From Rhodocyclales bacterium (GTDB lineage: Bacteria > Pseudomonadota > Gammaproteobacteria > Burkholderiales > Rhodocyclaceae): a stretch of DNA of 64,000 nucleotides. This document shows positions 49,101 to 55,599 of this stretch, piece after piece. The position numbers and the translations under genes are program-made. The notes beneath the pieces are model-generated. The model did not search any database and was not told where the DNA came from. It saw only the letters and a program-made list of their open reading frames with translations. The DNA is taken from positions 42,073 through 106,072 of the forward strand of contig JAQGMG010000053.1 of the NCBI GenBank assembly GCA_028292485.1, written 5' to 3'. The first letter of the stretch is position 1. Every line of letters starts with the position of its first letter.

Positions 49101-52045
49101 ATGCCAACGCCATGCTACGCGCGGACCCATCCATCATCCTGCGTAACCGCCGCGGTCAGTCGGGCCTGTGGGGTTATGCCATCTCCGGTGATCTGCCCAT
49201 CGTGCTGGTGCAGATCGCCAATCCTGACAATATCGATCTGGTGCGCCAGCTCGTGCAGGCGCGCGCCTACTGGCGCCTCAAGGGTCTGGTGGTTGACCTG
49301 GTGATCTGGAACGAAGACCACGCGGGTTACCGGCAACAGTTGCAGGAACAGATCAGCGGGCTCATTTCTGCAGGGATCGAGGCCAATGTCATCGACAAGC
49401 CGGGTGGCATCTTTGTGCGACCGGGCGAACAGATTTCACACGAAGACCGCATCCTGCTGCAATCCGTAGCGAGGGTCATCCTTGCCGATACGCGCGGCTC
49501 GCTTGCCGAACAGCTGGCCCGCAGCAACGTGGAAGGACGCGTGCCGCGCCTCGTGCCGACGCGCCCGCACAGCCGCGAATCGCTGAGCGAGGCAGCACTG
49601 CCGATACGCCATCTGGATTTCTTCAATGGTATCGGCGGCTTCAGCCCGGACGGTCGCGAGTATGTCATTGCGCCCGACGTCGGCAAGATGACGCCGGCGC
49701 CGTGGTCCAATGTGCTCGCCAATCCCGACTTCGGTACGGTCATTTCCGAAAGCGGCATGGCCTATACCTGGGGTGAGAATGCGCACGAGTACCGCCTGAC
49801 GCCATGGCAGAACGACCCGGTCAGCGATGGGGGCGGCGAAGCCTTCTACCTGCGCGATGAGGAGAGCGGCTACTACTGGTCGCCGACGCCATTGCCGTGT
49901 CGCGGCGAGACGCCGTATGTCAGCCGCCACGGCTTCGGCTACAGCGTGTTCGAGCATGTTGAAAGCGGCATTCAGTCGGAGCTGACGGTCTACGTTGCGC
50001 TGGATGCATCGGTAAAGTTTTCGGTATTGAAGGTGCGTAACGAATCCGGCCGCACCCGCAAGCTGTCGGCGACAGGTTATGTTGAATGGGTACTCGGCGA
50101 TCTGCGGTCGAAGACGACCATGCAGGTGACTACCGAGGTGGATGCCTCGAGTGGGGCGCTCTTTGCGCGCAATCACTACAGTAACGAGTTCGCCGATCGC
50201 GTGGCCTTTTTCGATGCCGACGAAGGTGCGCGCACCGTCACCTGCGACCGCACCAGCTTCATCGGTCGCAATGGCAGCTTGCGCACGCCGTCGGCCATGC
50301 GCCGCATGCGCCTGTCGGGCAAGACCGGTGCGGCACTCGACCCCTGCGCCGCTATCCAGATTCCGTTCGATCTGGCCGATGGGCAGGAGCGCGAGATCGT
50401 GTTCAGGCTTGGTGTCGGGCGCGATACGGACATGGGCAATATCGACTCCGTGCATCGCCTCGTCGCACGCTTCAAGGGAACGATGGCGGCGCGCAGTGCG
50501 CTCGATGCGGTGCGCGACTACTGGCGGCACACACTCGGTGCGGTGCAGGTCGAAACGCCTGACCCGGCACTCGATGTAATCACCAACGGCTGGTTGATGT
50601 ACCAGACGATGGCCTGCCGTTTGTGGGCACGCAGTGGCTACTATCAGTCGGGCGGTGCCTTCGGTTTCCGCGATCAGTTGCAGGACACCATGGCACTGAT
50701 CCACGCCGAGCCGCGCCTGATGCGCGAGCAAGTATTGTTGTGTGCCAGCCGCCAGTTCCATGAGGGCGATGTGCAGCACTGGTGGCATCCGCCAGCAGGG
50801 CGCGGCGTGCGCACGCATTGCTCCGACGACTACCTGTGGCTGCCGCTCGCCGCCTGCCGCTACGTGTTCAGCACCGGCGACAGCGCACTGCTCGACGAGT
50901 CGGTGCACTTCCTCGAAGGCCGCCCGGTCAATGCCGAGGACGACTCCTACTACGACCTGCCCGGCCGTTCGGCCGACGCTGCCAGCGTGTATGAACATTG
51001 CGTACGCGCCATCGAACATGGACTGCGCTTCGGCGAGCATGGCCTGCCCTTGATGGGCTCGGGCGACTGGAACGACGGCATGGATCGCGTCGGCAGCCAT
51101 GGCAAGGGCGAGAGCGTGTGGCTCGGCTTCTTCCTCTGCGAAGTGCTGACGCAATTCGCAGATCTCGCGCGCCAACGCGGCGACCTGGCGTTTGCCGCAC
51201 GCTGTCTCGAAGAAGGCGGGCGTCTGCGCCGCAATATCGAATCCAACGCCTGGGATGGCGCCTGGTACCGCCGCGCCTACTTTGACGACGGCACGCCGCT
51301 GGGCTCGGCGAGTAACGCCGAATGCCAGATCGATTCGATCTCGCAGAGCTGGTCAGTGCTCTCCGGCATGGCGGACGAGACGCGCTCGCGCATGGCGATG
51401 GATGAAGTCTACAAGCGCCTGGTGCGTCGTGACGACCAGCTCATCCAGCTGCTCGACCCGCCATTCGACAAGTCGGATCTTTATCCTGGCTACATACGCG
51501 GTTACGTGCCGGGTGTGCGCGAGAACGGTGGTCAATACACTCACGCGGCCATCTGGACGACCATGGCATTCGCTGCGTTGGGCGACGGGCAGCGTGCGTG
51601 GGAGCTCTTCGGCATGATCAACCCGGTGAATCACGCCGCATCGCGCAAGGGCATGGCGGCTTACAAGGTCGAGCCGTATGTCGTCTGCGCCGATGTGTAT
51701 GGCGTTGCACCCCACACCGGGCGTGGCGGCTGGAGCTGGTACACCGGCTCGGCAGGCTGGATGTACCGCCTGATCGTGGAGTCGCTACTGGGCTTGCGCC
51801 GTGAAGGCGACAGACTGTCGATCAACCCCTGTATGCCAGATGACTGGAAGACATTCAGCATGCGTTATCGTTATGGCGAGACGAGCTATCACATTGCCGT
51901 CCTGCGCGCCGCTGCTGGCGTGGAGGCCGCGATGCAGCTGACTGTTGACGGTGTCTTGCAGAAGGAAGCGGTTGTCGTGATGTGTGACGACAAAGCCGAG
52001 CATGGCGTCGAAGTGATTCTGCGTCTGGCCGCAGCCAGCACTTAA
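43154..52045 (+). CDS. ndvB: Cyclic beta-1,2-glucan synthase
   Basis: A 2963-residue integral membrane enzyme making cyclic beta-1,2-glucan. It has an N-terminal cytosolic region, two TM segments (about residues 434-490) and a GT84 domain with TLDTDTQLPRD (D665, D667), GKGIYDVDAFE and HRWIRGDWQ (R822). More TM segments lie at about 870-1035. A middle domain (WLPPDNYQE to KRGLAEDL, about 1066-1520) corresponds to the cyclising transglycosylase, now GH189. The C-terminal GH94 module trims chain length, with GSGDWNDGMDR at D2638/D2641. TTG at 43154 is used; the next in-frame ATG is 43208. It converges on the TauE gene, overlapping by 4 bases. Confidence 0.93.
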   Translation: MKNKWPSLAAHIRQFSAQMPAGIRNGLHLQMPPVEEPPLRAELFSADQMELHGKNLAAMHKLAAQRAPDQLLRRLTANAVTLSSVCKLLTEAVTAKRRITPAGEWLLDNFYLIEDQIRTARRHLPKGYSRELPRLARGPSAMQPRVYDIALEAIAHGDGRVDAESLSRFVAAYQTVTPLRLGELWAIPIMLRLALIENLRRVAVRVAEGRLDRNLADNWADQMMAMAEGDPKSLVLVVADMARSGPPMTTPFVSELVRRLQGQSSALALPLTWIEQQLAESSLTIEQLVQAGNQQQAADQVTVSNSIGSLRFLGEMDWREFVETMSVADQALRKDPAGIYVEMDFATRDRYRHVIERIAKGSELTEAGVAELAVQMAWESAHRKVGEAGLGERSSHVGYYLVDKGLTALEQAASLHSSRLEALHRKAGQSPLSLYLGAIALLSLVFSGGLLYRAYAGGAEEWLLALTGVAVLLATSQFAVGMVNWLATLLVQPHPLPRMDYSKGIAAQSRTLVVVPTMLTSAQSIDDLVEALEVRFLGNRDEQLYFGLLTDLRDGPQETMPEDAALMEQAAIRIAALNEKYADESADLDTSAPAHAATKFFLLHRPRRWNPHERVWMGHERKRGKLGDLNALLRGDVAVEGKNRFSLIVGDTSLLHDVKYVITLDTDTQLPRDAGRKFIATMAHPLNRPGFASTDCADSGKVGPERVAEGYGILQPRVAVSLPGTNRSRYAQLFGGDPGIDPYTRTVSDVYQDVFGEGSFIGKGIYDVDAFERALCGRFPDNRILSHDLIEGCYARSGLLSDVELYETYPSRYSADVSRRHRWIRGDWQLLPQLLGGGQTAQARRNAANGTAKLTALSRWKLFDNLRRSLVPTALTLMLVLGWTVLPAAWLWTLSVLAILVIAPLSALVLDTLRKPPEMLLRQHFIAMLDAAGRSLSHAAFTLVCLPYEALFSLDAIVRTLWRLAVSRRRLLEWNPSGEHAAGADSSERMRAMWFGPALALSLLVYLVVMSPAVLVHAMPILLLWLVSPAIAWWLSRTLEARQVHLLPEQLIFLRNLARRTWAFFDRFVGAEDNWLPPDNYQEHPVATIAHRTSPTNIGMALLANLSAYDFGYIAAGELLERTANTFQTLAGLERYQGHFYNWYDTQSLQPLHPIYISTVDSGNLAGHLMTLRPGLLALADAPILHGKSYEGLDDTLRVLVDACAGLPVEAQSLLLEFQRDLEKVVDARYTSLAAAHVCLERLVAVASALLAFTEHDPVSDADIWAQALVRQCCNARDELIFLAPWLLLPVAPPGCELPGNADSIPTLRDLALLDGSLLLTVAPPQDSATQDAVTTAQAHDWMVELQRLTGEASTRAQERLATIERLASHAGELSKMEYGFLYDEARHLLAIGYNLDERRRDTSCYDLLASEARLCSFVAIAQGKIPQENWFALGRLLASGSGDPILMSWSGSMFEYLMPLLVMPTFDNTLLDQTNLAAVRRQIEYGKQRSVPWGISESGYNTVDAQFNYQYRAFGVPGLGLKRGLAEDLVVAPYASVMALMVTPEDACSNLQGLATDGMLGTYGFYEAVDFTPARQRRGETRAIVRSFMAHHQGMSLLSLNYLLQGRPMQRRFETDPLFQATMLLLHERIPKATSFHAQDVDLSGVHDTANDSEMPIRVFKVADTPVPEVQLLSNGRYHVMVTNAGGGYSRWKDLDLTRWREDTTCDNWGTFCYIRDLSSNTFWSSSHQPTRKNAERFEAIFSEGRAEFRRRDVAGVGSDKGSFDTHTEIVVSPEDDIELRRVRITNRSATRRSIDVTSYAEVVLAPAAADAAHPAFSNLFVQTEIVAARRAILCTRRPRSQGEAVPWMLHLMTVHGASVGKVSYETDRMRFIGRGQTVASPQAMTEATTLSGTQGSVLDPVVAIRYNIILEPEQTATIDIVTGATDTREAALSLVDKYHDRRLADRVFELAWTHSQVVLRQINATEADAQLYGRLASSVLYANAMLRADPSIILRNRRGQSGLWGYAISGDLPIVLVQIANPDNIDLVRQLVQARAYWRLKGLVVDLVIWNEDHAGYRQQLQEQISGLISAGIEANVIDKPGGIFVRPGEQISHEDRILLQSVARVILADTRGSLAEQLARSNVEGRVPRLVPTRPHSRESLSEAALPIRHLDFFNGIGGFSPDGREYVIAPDVGKMTPAPWSNVLANPDFGTVISESGMAYTWGENAHEYRLTPWQNDPVSDGGGEAFYLRDEESGYYWSPTPLPCRGETPYVSRHGFGYSVFEHVESGIQSELTVYVALDASVKFSVLKVRNESGRTRKLSATGYVEWVLGDLRSKTTMQVTTEVDASSGALFARNHYSNEFADRVAFFDADEGARTVTCDRTSFIGRNGSLRTPSAMRRMRLSGKTGAALDPCAAIQIPFDLADGQEREIVFRLGVGRDTDMGNIDSVHRLVARFKGTMAARSALDAVRDYWRHTLGAVQVETPDPALDVITNGWLMYQTMACRLWARSGYYQSGGAFGFRDQLQDTMALIHAEPRLMREQVLLCASRQFHEGDVQHWWHPPAGRGVRTHCSDDYLWLPLAACRYVFSTGDSALLDESVHFLEGRPVNAEDDSYYDLPGRSADAASVYEHCVRAIEHGLRFGEHGLPLMGSGDWNDGMDRVGSHGKGESVWLGFFLCEVLTQFADLARQRGDLAFAARCLEEGGRLRRNIESNAWDGAWYRRAYFDDGTPLGSASNAECQIDSISQSWSVLSGMADETRSRMAMDEVYKRLVRRDDQLIQLLDPPFDKSDLYPGYIRGYVPGVRENGGQYTHAAIWTTMAFAALGDGQRAWELFGMINPVNHAASRKGMAAYKVEPYVVCADVYGVAPHTGRGGWSWYTGSAGWMYRLIVESLLGLRREGDRLSINPCMPDDWKTFSMRYRYGETSYHIAVLRAAAGVEAAMQLTVDGVLQKEAVVVMCDDKAEHGVEVILRLAAAST

Positions 52046-52851
52046 ACCGCGAAGGCCTGTGCGGCGAGTATCAAGGCCATGAAGATGAACAGGATCGCAA
52101 AGCCGCGTTGCACGTGGGCATGTGGCAGGTTACGGCCCAGGCGACGGGCCAGCAGCATGCCGGTGACCGTTGCGACGGCGAACAGCGACGTGAAGGCCAG
52201 CGGTATCTGTGCGCCATGCGCGAAGGCGTTGCAGACGGAGCCCACGCTGATCAGCGCAGTCACGAACAGCGAGGTGGCGACGATGGCTTGCATGCTTAGC
52301 GCAGTGAAGCTGCGCAGCAGGGGTACGACGAGAAAGCCGCCACTCACACCCAGCAGCCCGCTTATCGTGCCGGCTGCGGCGCCCATTGCAGCCAGACGCA
52401 AAGCGGTAGGCCAGGTCCAGCTGAAGCGACCTGTGTGCGGGTTGATGGTGCGATCGGCAGCGCTGCCTGGTGTAGCCAGATCATCGGGCCGGATACGCAG
52501 GAGGCGTATGGCAGTCAGTATTACGACTACGGCGAACAAGACGAACAGCACCGGCTGCGACAGCCGATGAGCAAGCACGACGCCCAATAATGAAAATGGC
52601 AGGCTGACCGCCGCCATCAGAAAGGCGGCACGGTAACGCACCAGGTCGTGGCGCATTCCGTGCGCCGCGCCTGCGGACGCGGCGCAGGCCACGGCGACCA
52701 GTGACACAGGTGCGGCCTGCTGCATGGACCAGCCCATGCTGGCGACCAGGGCGGGCACTGCCAGAATGCCGCCACCCGCGCCGGTGAGCCCCATTGCGAT
52801 GCCGATGGCAAAGCCGATACCGACGCAAGTGAGCAGGCCGGCGTCGATCAT
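52042..52851 (-). CDS. TauE/SafE family membrane transporter
   Basis: A 269-residue permease with about eight hydrophobic segments and the two family repeats IGIAMGLTGAGGGILAVPALV and TISGLLGVSGGFLVVPLL. The family exports sulfonates or sulfite or imports organic acids; the substrate is not predictable. It is 190 bases beyond the aquaporin on the same strand, so it may belong to the arsenic operon. Its stop overlaps the ndvB stop region by 4 bases (convergent). Confidence 0.88.
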   Translation of the reverse strand: MIDAGLLTCVGIGFAIGIAMGLTGAGGGILAVPALVASMGWSMQQAAPVSLVAVACAASAGAAHGMRHDLVRYRAAFLMAAVSLPFSLLGVVLAHRLSQPVLFVLFAVVVILTAIRLLRIRPDDLATPGSAADRTINPHTGRFSWTWPTALRLAAMGAAAGTISGLLGVSGGFLVVPLLRSFTALSMQAIVATSLFVTALISVGSVCNAFAHGAQIPLAFTSLFAVATVTGMLLARRLGRNLPHAHVQRGFAILFIFMALILAAQAFAV

Positions 52852-52897
52852 GCGGAGGTTCCTGTCGCAGGAACGGGATAGCCAGAAAATACCATGG

Positions 52898-53020
52898 TCA
52901 TTTGCATGCAGTGCGCCGTTGCAATGCGTCGAAAAGCAGCATGCCAGCGAGCGTGAGAGCGATGAAGACGACTCCTTCAGTTCGCCGACAGCGGGCAGGA
53001 CAGGACATGCGTCGTTTCAT
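52898..53020 (-). CDS. Possible 40-residue membrane mini-protein
   Basis: ATG at 53020 begins a 40-codon frame with a basic, cysteine-containing start (MKRRMSCPARCRR), one hydrophobic segment (GVVFIALTLAGMLLFDAL) and a basic end. It lies between the aquaporin and TauE genes on the same strand. No good ribosome-binding site is seen. It may be a chance frame. Confidence 0.3.
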   Translation of the reverse strand: MKRRMSCPARCRRTEGVVFIALTLAGMLLFDALQRRTACK

Positions 53021-53041
53021 GTTTATACCATCGATGTTTTG

Positions 53042-53767
53042 TTACTTCGTCCTATGTTCGCATGCCGAAAGTGCATCCACTGATCCGGGCGCGTTCGGCT
53101 GGACAGCCATCACTGTCGCAGGCTGCAGGGCCAGGTGCAAACCGGTACCGATAACAGCACCGATCAACTGCGCGATGACGAAGCCCGGCACGCTGGATGG
53201 CGCAATGCCCGCAAAGCTGTCACTGAACATGCGTCCGAACGCAGCGGCCGGATTGGCAAACGATGTGGAAGCGGTGAACCAGTACGCCGCGCCGATGTAG
53301 GCGGCGACCATCGCCGAAGCCCGGCCGGCCGGAGCGCGCAGAATGGCGAGCAGTAGTCCTGCCGTGGCAACTGCTTCTGCGATCCACTGGCCGCTGCCAC
53401 TCCGTATCCTGGTCGACCACTGCAGAATCGACATGTCGAACATTGCATGCGCCAGCCATGCCCCCAGCATGGCGCCGAGTAGTTGAACCATTACGTAAGG
53501 AACAAGACTCGCCCTGGGTAGCTCGCCTCGTAGCGTCATGACGGCGCTGACAGCGGGGTTGAAATGCGCGCCGCTGATGGGCCCGAACACCTCGATCAGG
53601 ATGTAGAGACCGCTTGCCGTGGCCAGCGTATTCGCCAACAGCGCGATCGCCATATTCCCGTCCGCCAGACGTTCGCCCATGATGCCGGAGCCGATCACGA
53701 TCGCGAGCAGCAGCGCTGTACCGACGAGTTCAGCGAGAAGTCTGCGGGGCAGGTCCACGGTCAGCAT
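53042..53767 (-). CDS. Aquaporin (MIP) family channel, probable arsenite/glycerol facilitator
   Basis: A 241-residue channel with six TM segments and the two NPA loops SGAHFNPAVSA and SFANPAAAFGRMF. It overlaps the end of arsC by 7 bases. In the Sinorhizobium ars operon an aquaglyceroporin (AqpS) replaces the ArsB pump and lets arsenite leave after ArsC reduction; the same role is likely here. Selectivity residues cannot be assigned without alignment. Confidence 0.9.
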   Translation of the reverse strand: MLTVDLPRRLLAELVGTALLLAIVIGSGIMGERLADGNMAIALLANTLATASGLYILIEVFGPISGAHFNPAVSAVMTLRGELPRASLVPYVMVQLLGAMLGAWLAHAMFDMSILQWSTRIRSGSGQWIAEAVATAGLLLAILRAPAGRASAMVAAYIGAAYWFTASTSFANPAAAFGRMFSDSFAGIAPSSVPGFVIAQLIGAVIGTGLHLALQPATVMAVQPNAPGSVDALSACEHRTK

Positions 53768-54252
53768 TTCGCGATCTGGATGAGGGCCTGCTGCAGTTCA
53801 GCGTTGCCCATGGATTCCAGGGGCAAGGCGAGCAACTGCAGCATGCGATAAGCGATGGCCTGGCGGGTCAGCTCGAAGGTTTTGCGCTTCGCTTCGTCCC
53901 CTTCCGCATTCGATGGATCGGCGTAGCCCCAATGCATCTTTACGGGGCTGCCTGGCCATAGCGGACACATCTCTGCGGCGGCGCTGTCGCACACGGTGAT
54001 GACGACGCGCATCTGCGGTGCGCCGGCTTGCGTGAATTCATCCCGGCTCTTGCTGCGATAGTCGCGCGTGTCGACGCCTGCGTTGTTGAGGGCTTCAAGC
54101 GCAAAAGGGTTGATGCGTCCGCTCGGTGCGCTGCCGGCGCTATAGGCGCGCACGTCCTTGCCGAGTTTTTGTGCCCAGTGGTTGAGCATGCCTTCGCTGA
54201 GCACGCTGCGAGCGCTGTTGTGGGTACACAGGATCAGCACGTTTGTTGTCAT
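53761..54252 (-). CDS. arsC: Arsenate reductase, low-molecular-weight phosphatase type
   Basis: A 163-residue protein with the P-loop LCTHNSARS (C9, R15) and VITVCDSAAAEMCPLWPG, of the LMW protein tyrosine phosphatase-like ArsC family. It would reduce arsenate to arsenite. The open frame extends upstream, but ATG at 54252 starts the domain. It is 46 bases after arsR and overlaps the aquaporin gene. Confidence 0.93.
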   Translation of the reverse strand: MTTNVLILCTHNSARSVLSEGMLNHWAQKLGKDVRAYSAGSAPSGRINPFALEALNNAGVDTRDYRSKSRDEFTQAGAPQMRVVITVCDSAAAEMCPLWPGSPVKMHWGYADPSNAEGDEAKRKTFELTRQAIAYRMLQLLALPLESMGNAELQQALIQIAKC

Positions 54253-54298
54253 GGAATTATCTGCCCGACGCCTCGCCTGGGAGCTCGTGCGCTCTTCA

Positions 54299-54625
54299 TC
54301 AGCATTTGCAGGCAACCGCTGTTTCATCAAGGCAAGGCTGGCCTTGACAGCAGTGATCGGTCAGGTAACCGAGCAGCCCGTTCATGGTGTCGAAGGCGGC
54401 GCGGTAAATGAGGTTGCGTCCGTCACGCTCCTGCGTGATCAGACTGGCGTGTGTCAGTTCCTTGAGGTGAAACGATAGCGTTGCCGGCGGGACATGCAAC
54501 TGATCGGCAATGACGCTGGGTGTCAATCCGCCGGTGCCAGCCACGACCAGCGCCCGGAATACGCGCAGGCGCATGGGTTGCGCCAGGGCCGCGAGAGCTT
54601 GAACGATGTCTTTTTCTTCCATCAT
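54299..54625 (-). CDS. arsR: ArsR family metalloregulator
   Basis: A winged-helix repressor of 108 residues (ATGATG at 54625). It has LAQPMRLRVFRAL, the recognition helix VPPATLSFHLKEL, RDGRNLIYR and a C-terminal DHCCQGQPC with further cysteines (C92, C93, C98, C106, C108). The C-terminal cysteine group is like that of Acidithiobacillus ArsR rather than the CVC helix of E. coli ArsR. An operator palindrome overlaps its start codon. First gene of arsR-arsC-aquaporin. Confidence 0.92.
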   Translation of the reverse strand: MMEEKDIVQALAALAQPMRLRVFRALVVAGTGGLTPSVIADQLHVPPATLSFHLKELTHASLITQERDGRNLIYRAAFDTMNGLLGYLTDHCCQGQPCLDETAVACKC

Positions 54626-54649
54626 TCGATAATAATGAAAATATCGAAT
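54624..54649. promoter_or_regulatory. Probable ArsR operator
   Basis: ATTCGATA, ten bases, TATCGAAT forms a perfect 8-base inverted repeat directly at the arsR start. It overlaps the ATGATG, so bound ArsR would block the promoter or the transcription start. A TTTACA at about 17 bases from TTATTA is a possible promoter that would give a nearly leaderless transcript. Confidence 0.7.
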
Positions 54650-54706
54650 AATTGTAAAGCAATTCAGCGCAGGAACCGGCTTGTGCTCCATCCATGCTCC
54701 CGCAAC

Positions 54707-54886
54707 TCAGGCACCAAAGTACGAATAGGCCAACGGGCCGCTCGCATCGACTTCTTCCTCGGTCGGATGATAGGTCTCCACGGCGGCATGTGCCTTGCCC
54801 GAGACGTCGGGGTTGCGGCGGCAAACGGGTTGGCCAAGAATCAGGCTGCCCAGCAGTCGAGTGGCGATGGAGGTCAACGGTGGCAT
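54707..54886 (-). CDS. Small uncharacterised protein upstream of arsR
   Basis: A 59-codon frame from ATG at 54886 with a strong AAGGAAA ribosome-binding site nine bases upstream. The product begins MPPLTSIATRLLGSLILG (a possible membrane anchor), continues with a charged part containing YHPTEEEVD, and ends LAYSYFGA. It lies in the 350-base gap between arsR and the CuA-type gene on the minus strand, 82 bases before arsR. No family is recognised. Confidence 0.4.
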   Translation of the reverse strand: MPPLTSIATRLLGSLILGQPVCRRNPDVSGKAHAAVETYHPTEEEVDASGPLAYSYFGA

Positions 54887-55047
54887 GATGCGGTTTCCTT
54901 TTTGATGTCCTGTCTGGATAGCACCTGCAACGCAAATGGCGTGCCCGGAGTAAAACCGCCTGATTCAGGGCGTGTGGGTCCGCGTGAGCGGGGCATTCGC
55001 TGTGAAATCTACAATCAACCAACCTGTTTCCTCGGGAGATGACAACG

Positions 55048-55413
55048 ATGACAAACCAACACAAGCGGCGCCTGATGATAGGGGCGGCCGGCGCTGCGGG
55101 GCTGGGTCTGCTGGGCCCCTTGGTCCGGGCACAGTCGAGCGAACGTGTGATCAGGCTGATTGCGAAGAAATTCGTCTACACACCAGCCATAATCGAACTG
55201 ACAAAGGGCGAGACGGTGGTGCTGGAGCTCATGGCGATGGACGTAACGATGGGTTTCAATGCGCCCGATTTTCATGTGCGTACCGACATGGTTCCGGACA
55301 AGGTCACGACGGTGCGCCTCACGGCGGACAAGCCCGGCAAGTTCGAATTCTTCTGCGACGTGCTCTGTGGCGACGGCCATGAGGATATGGCGGGCACAAT
55401 CATCGTCTCCTGA
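55048..55413 (+). CDS. Exported cupredoxin with a CuA-type copper site
   Basis: A 121-residue protein. An N-terminal signal with a twin arginine (HKRRLMIGAAGAAGLGLL) predicts Tat export to the periplasm. The cupredoxin domain ends with CDVLCGDGHEDM: C103, C107, H111 and M114, with H76 upstream, the ligand set of the dinuclear CuA centre of cytochrome oxidase subunit II. No cytochrome oxidase genes are near. A GGGAG nine bases before ATG 55048 favours this start over ATG 55039. Electron transfer or copper handling is inferred. Confidence 0.85.
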   Translation: MTNQHKRRLMIGAAGAAGLGLLGPLVRAQSSERVIRLIAKKFVYTPAIIELTKGETVVLELMAMDVTMGFNAPDFHVRTDMVPDKVTTVRLTADKPGKFEFFCDVLCGDGHEDMAGTIIVS

Positions 55414-55599
55414 GCCCGGGCCGACCATCATGCCAATGTCACCTAGTCTGAAACGGACCGGCCGCTGCATTCAAGCTTTGGGTCGGTCGCGTCGATATTG
55501 TCTGTATGGTGTAGTCATGTCTTGGGAGCCGATTTCTCTTCATTGCATGGGAAGGTTCGGGTACAACCGGATCCTGTTCGCTGTTACCTAGGAGACCAC

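Noticed and set aside
49436..51175. 579-codon frame antisense to ndvB
   Set aside because: No recognisable motif; the ndvB GH94 region on the other strand is well conserved.
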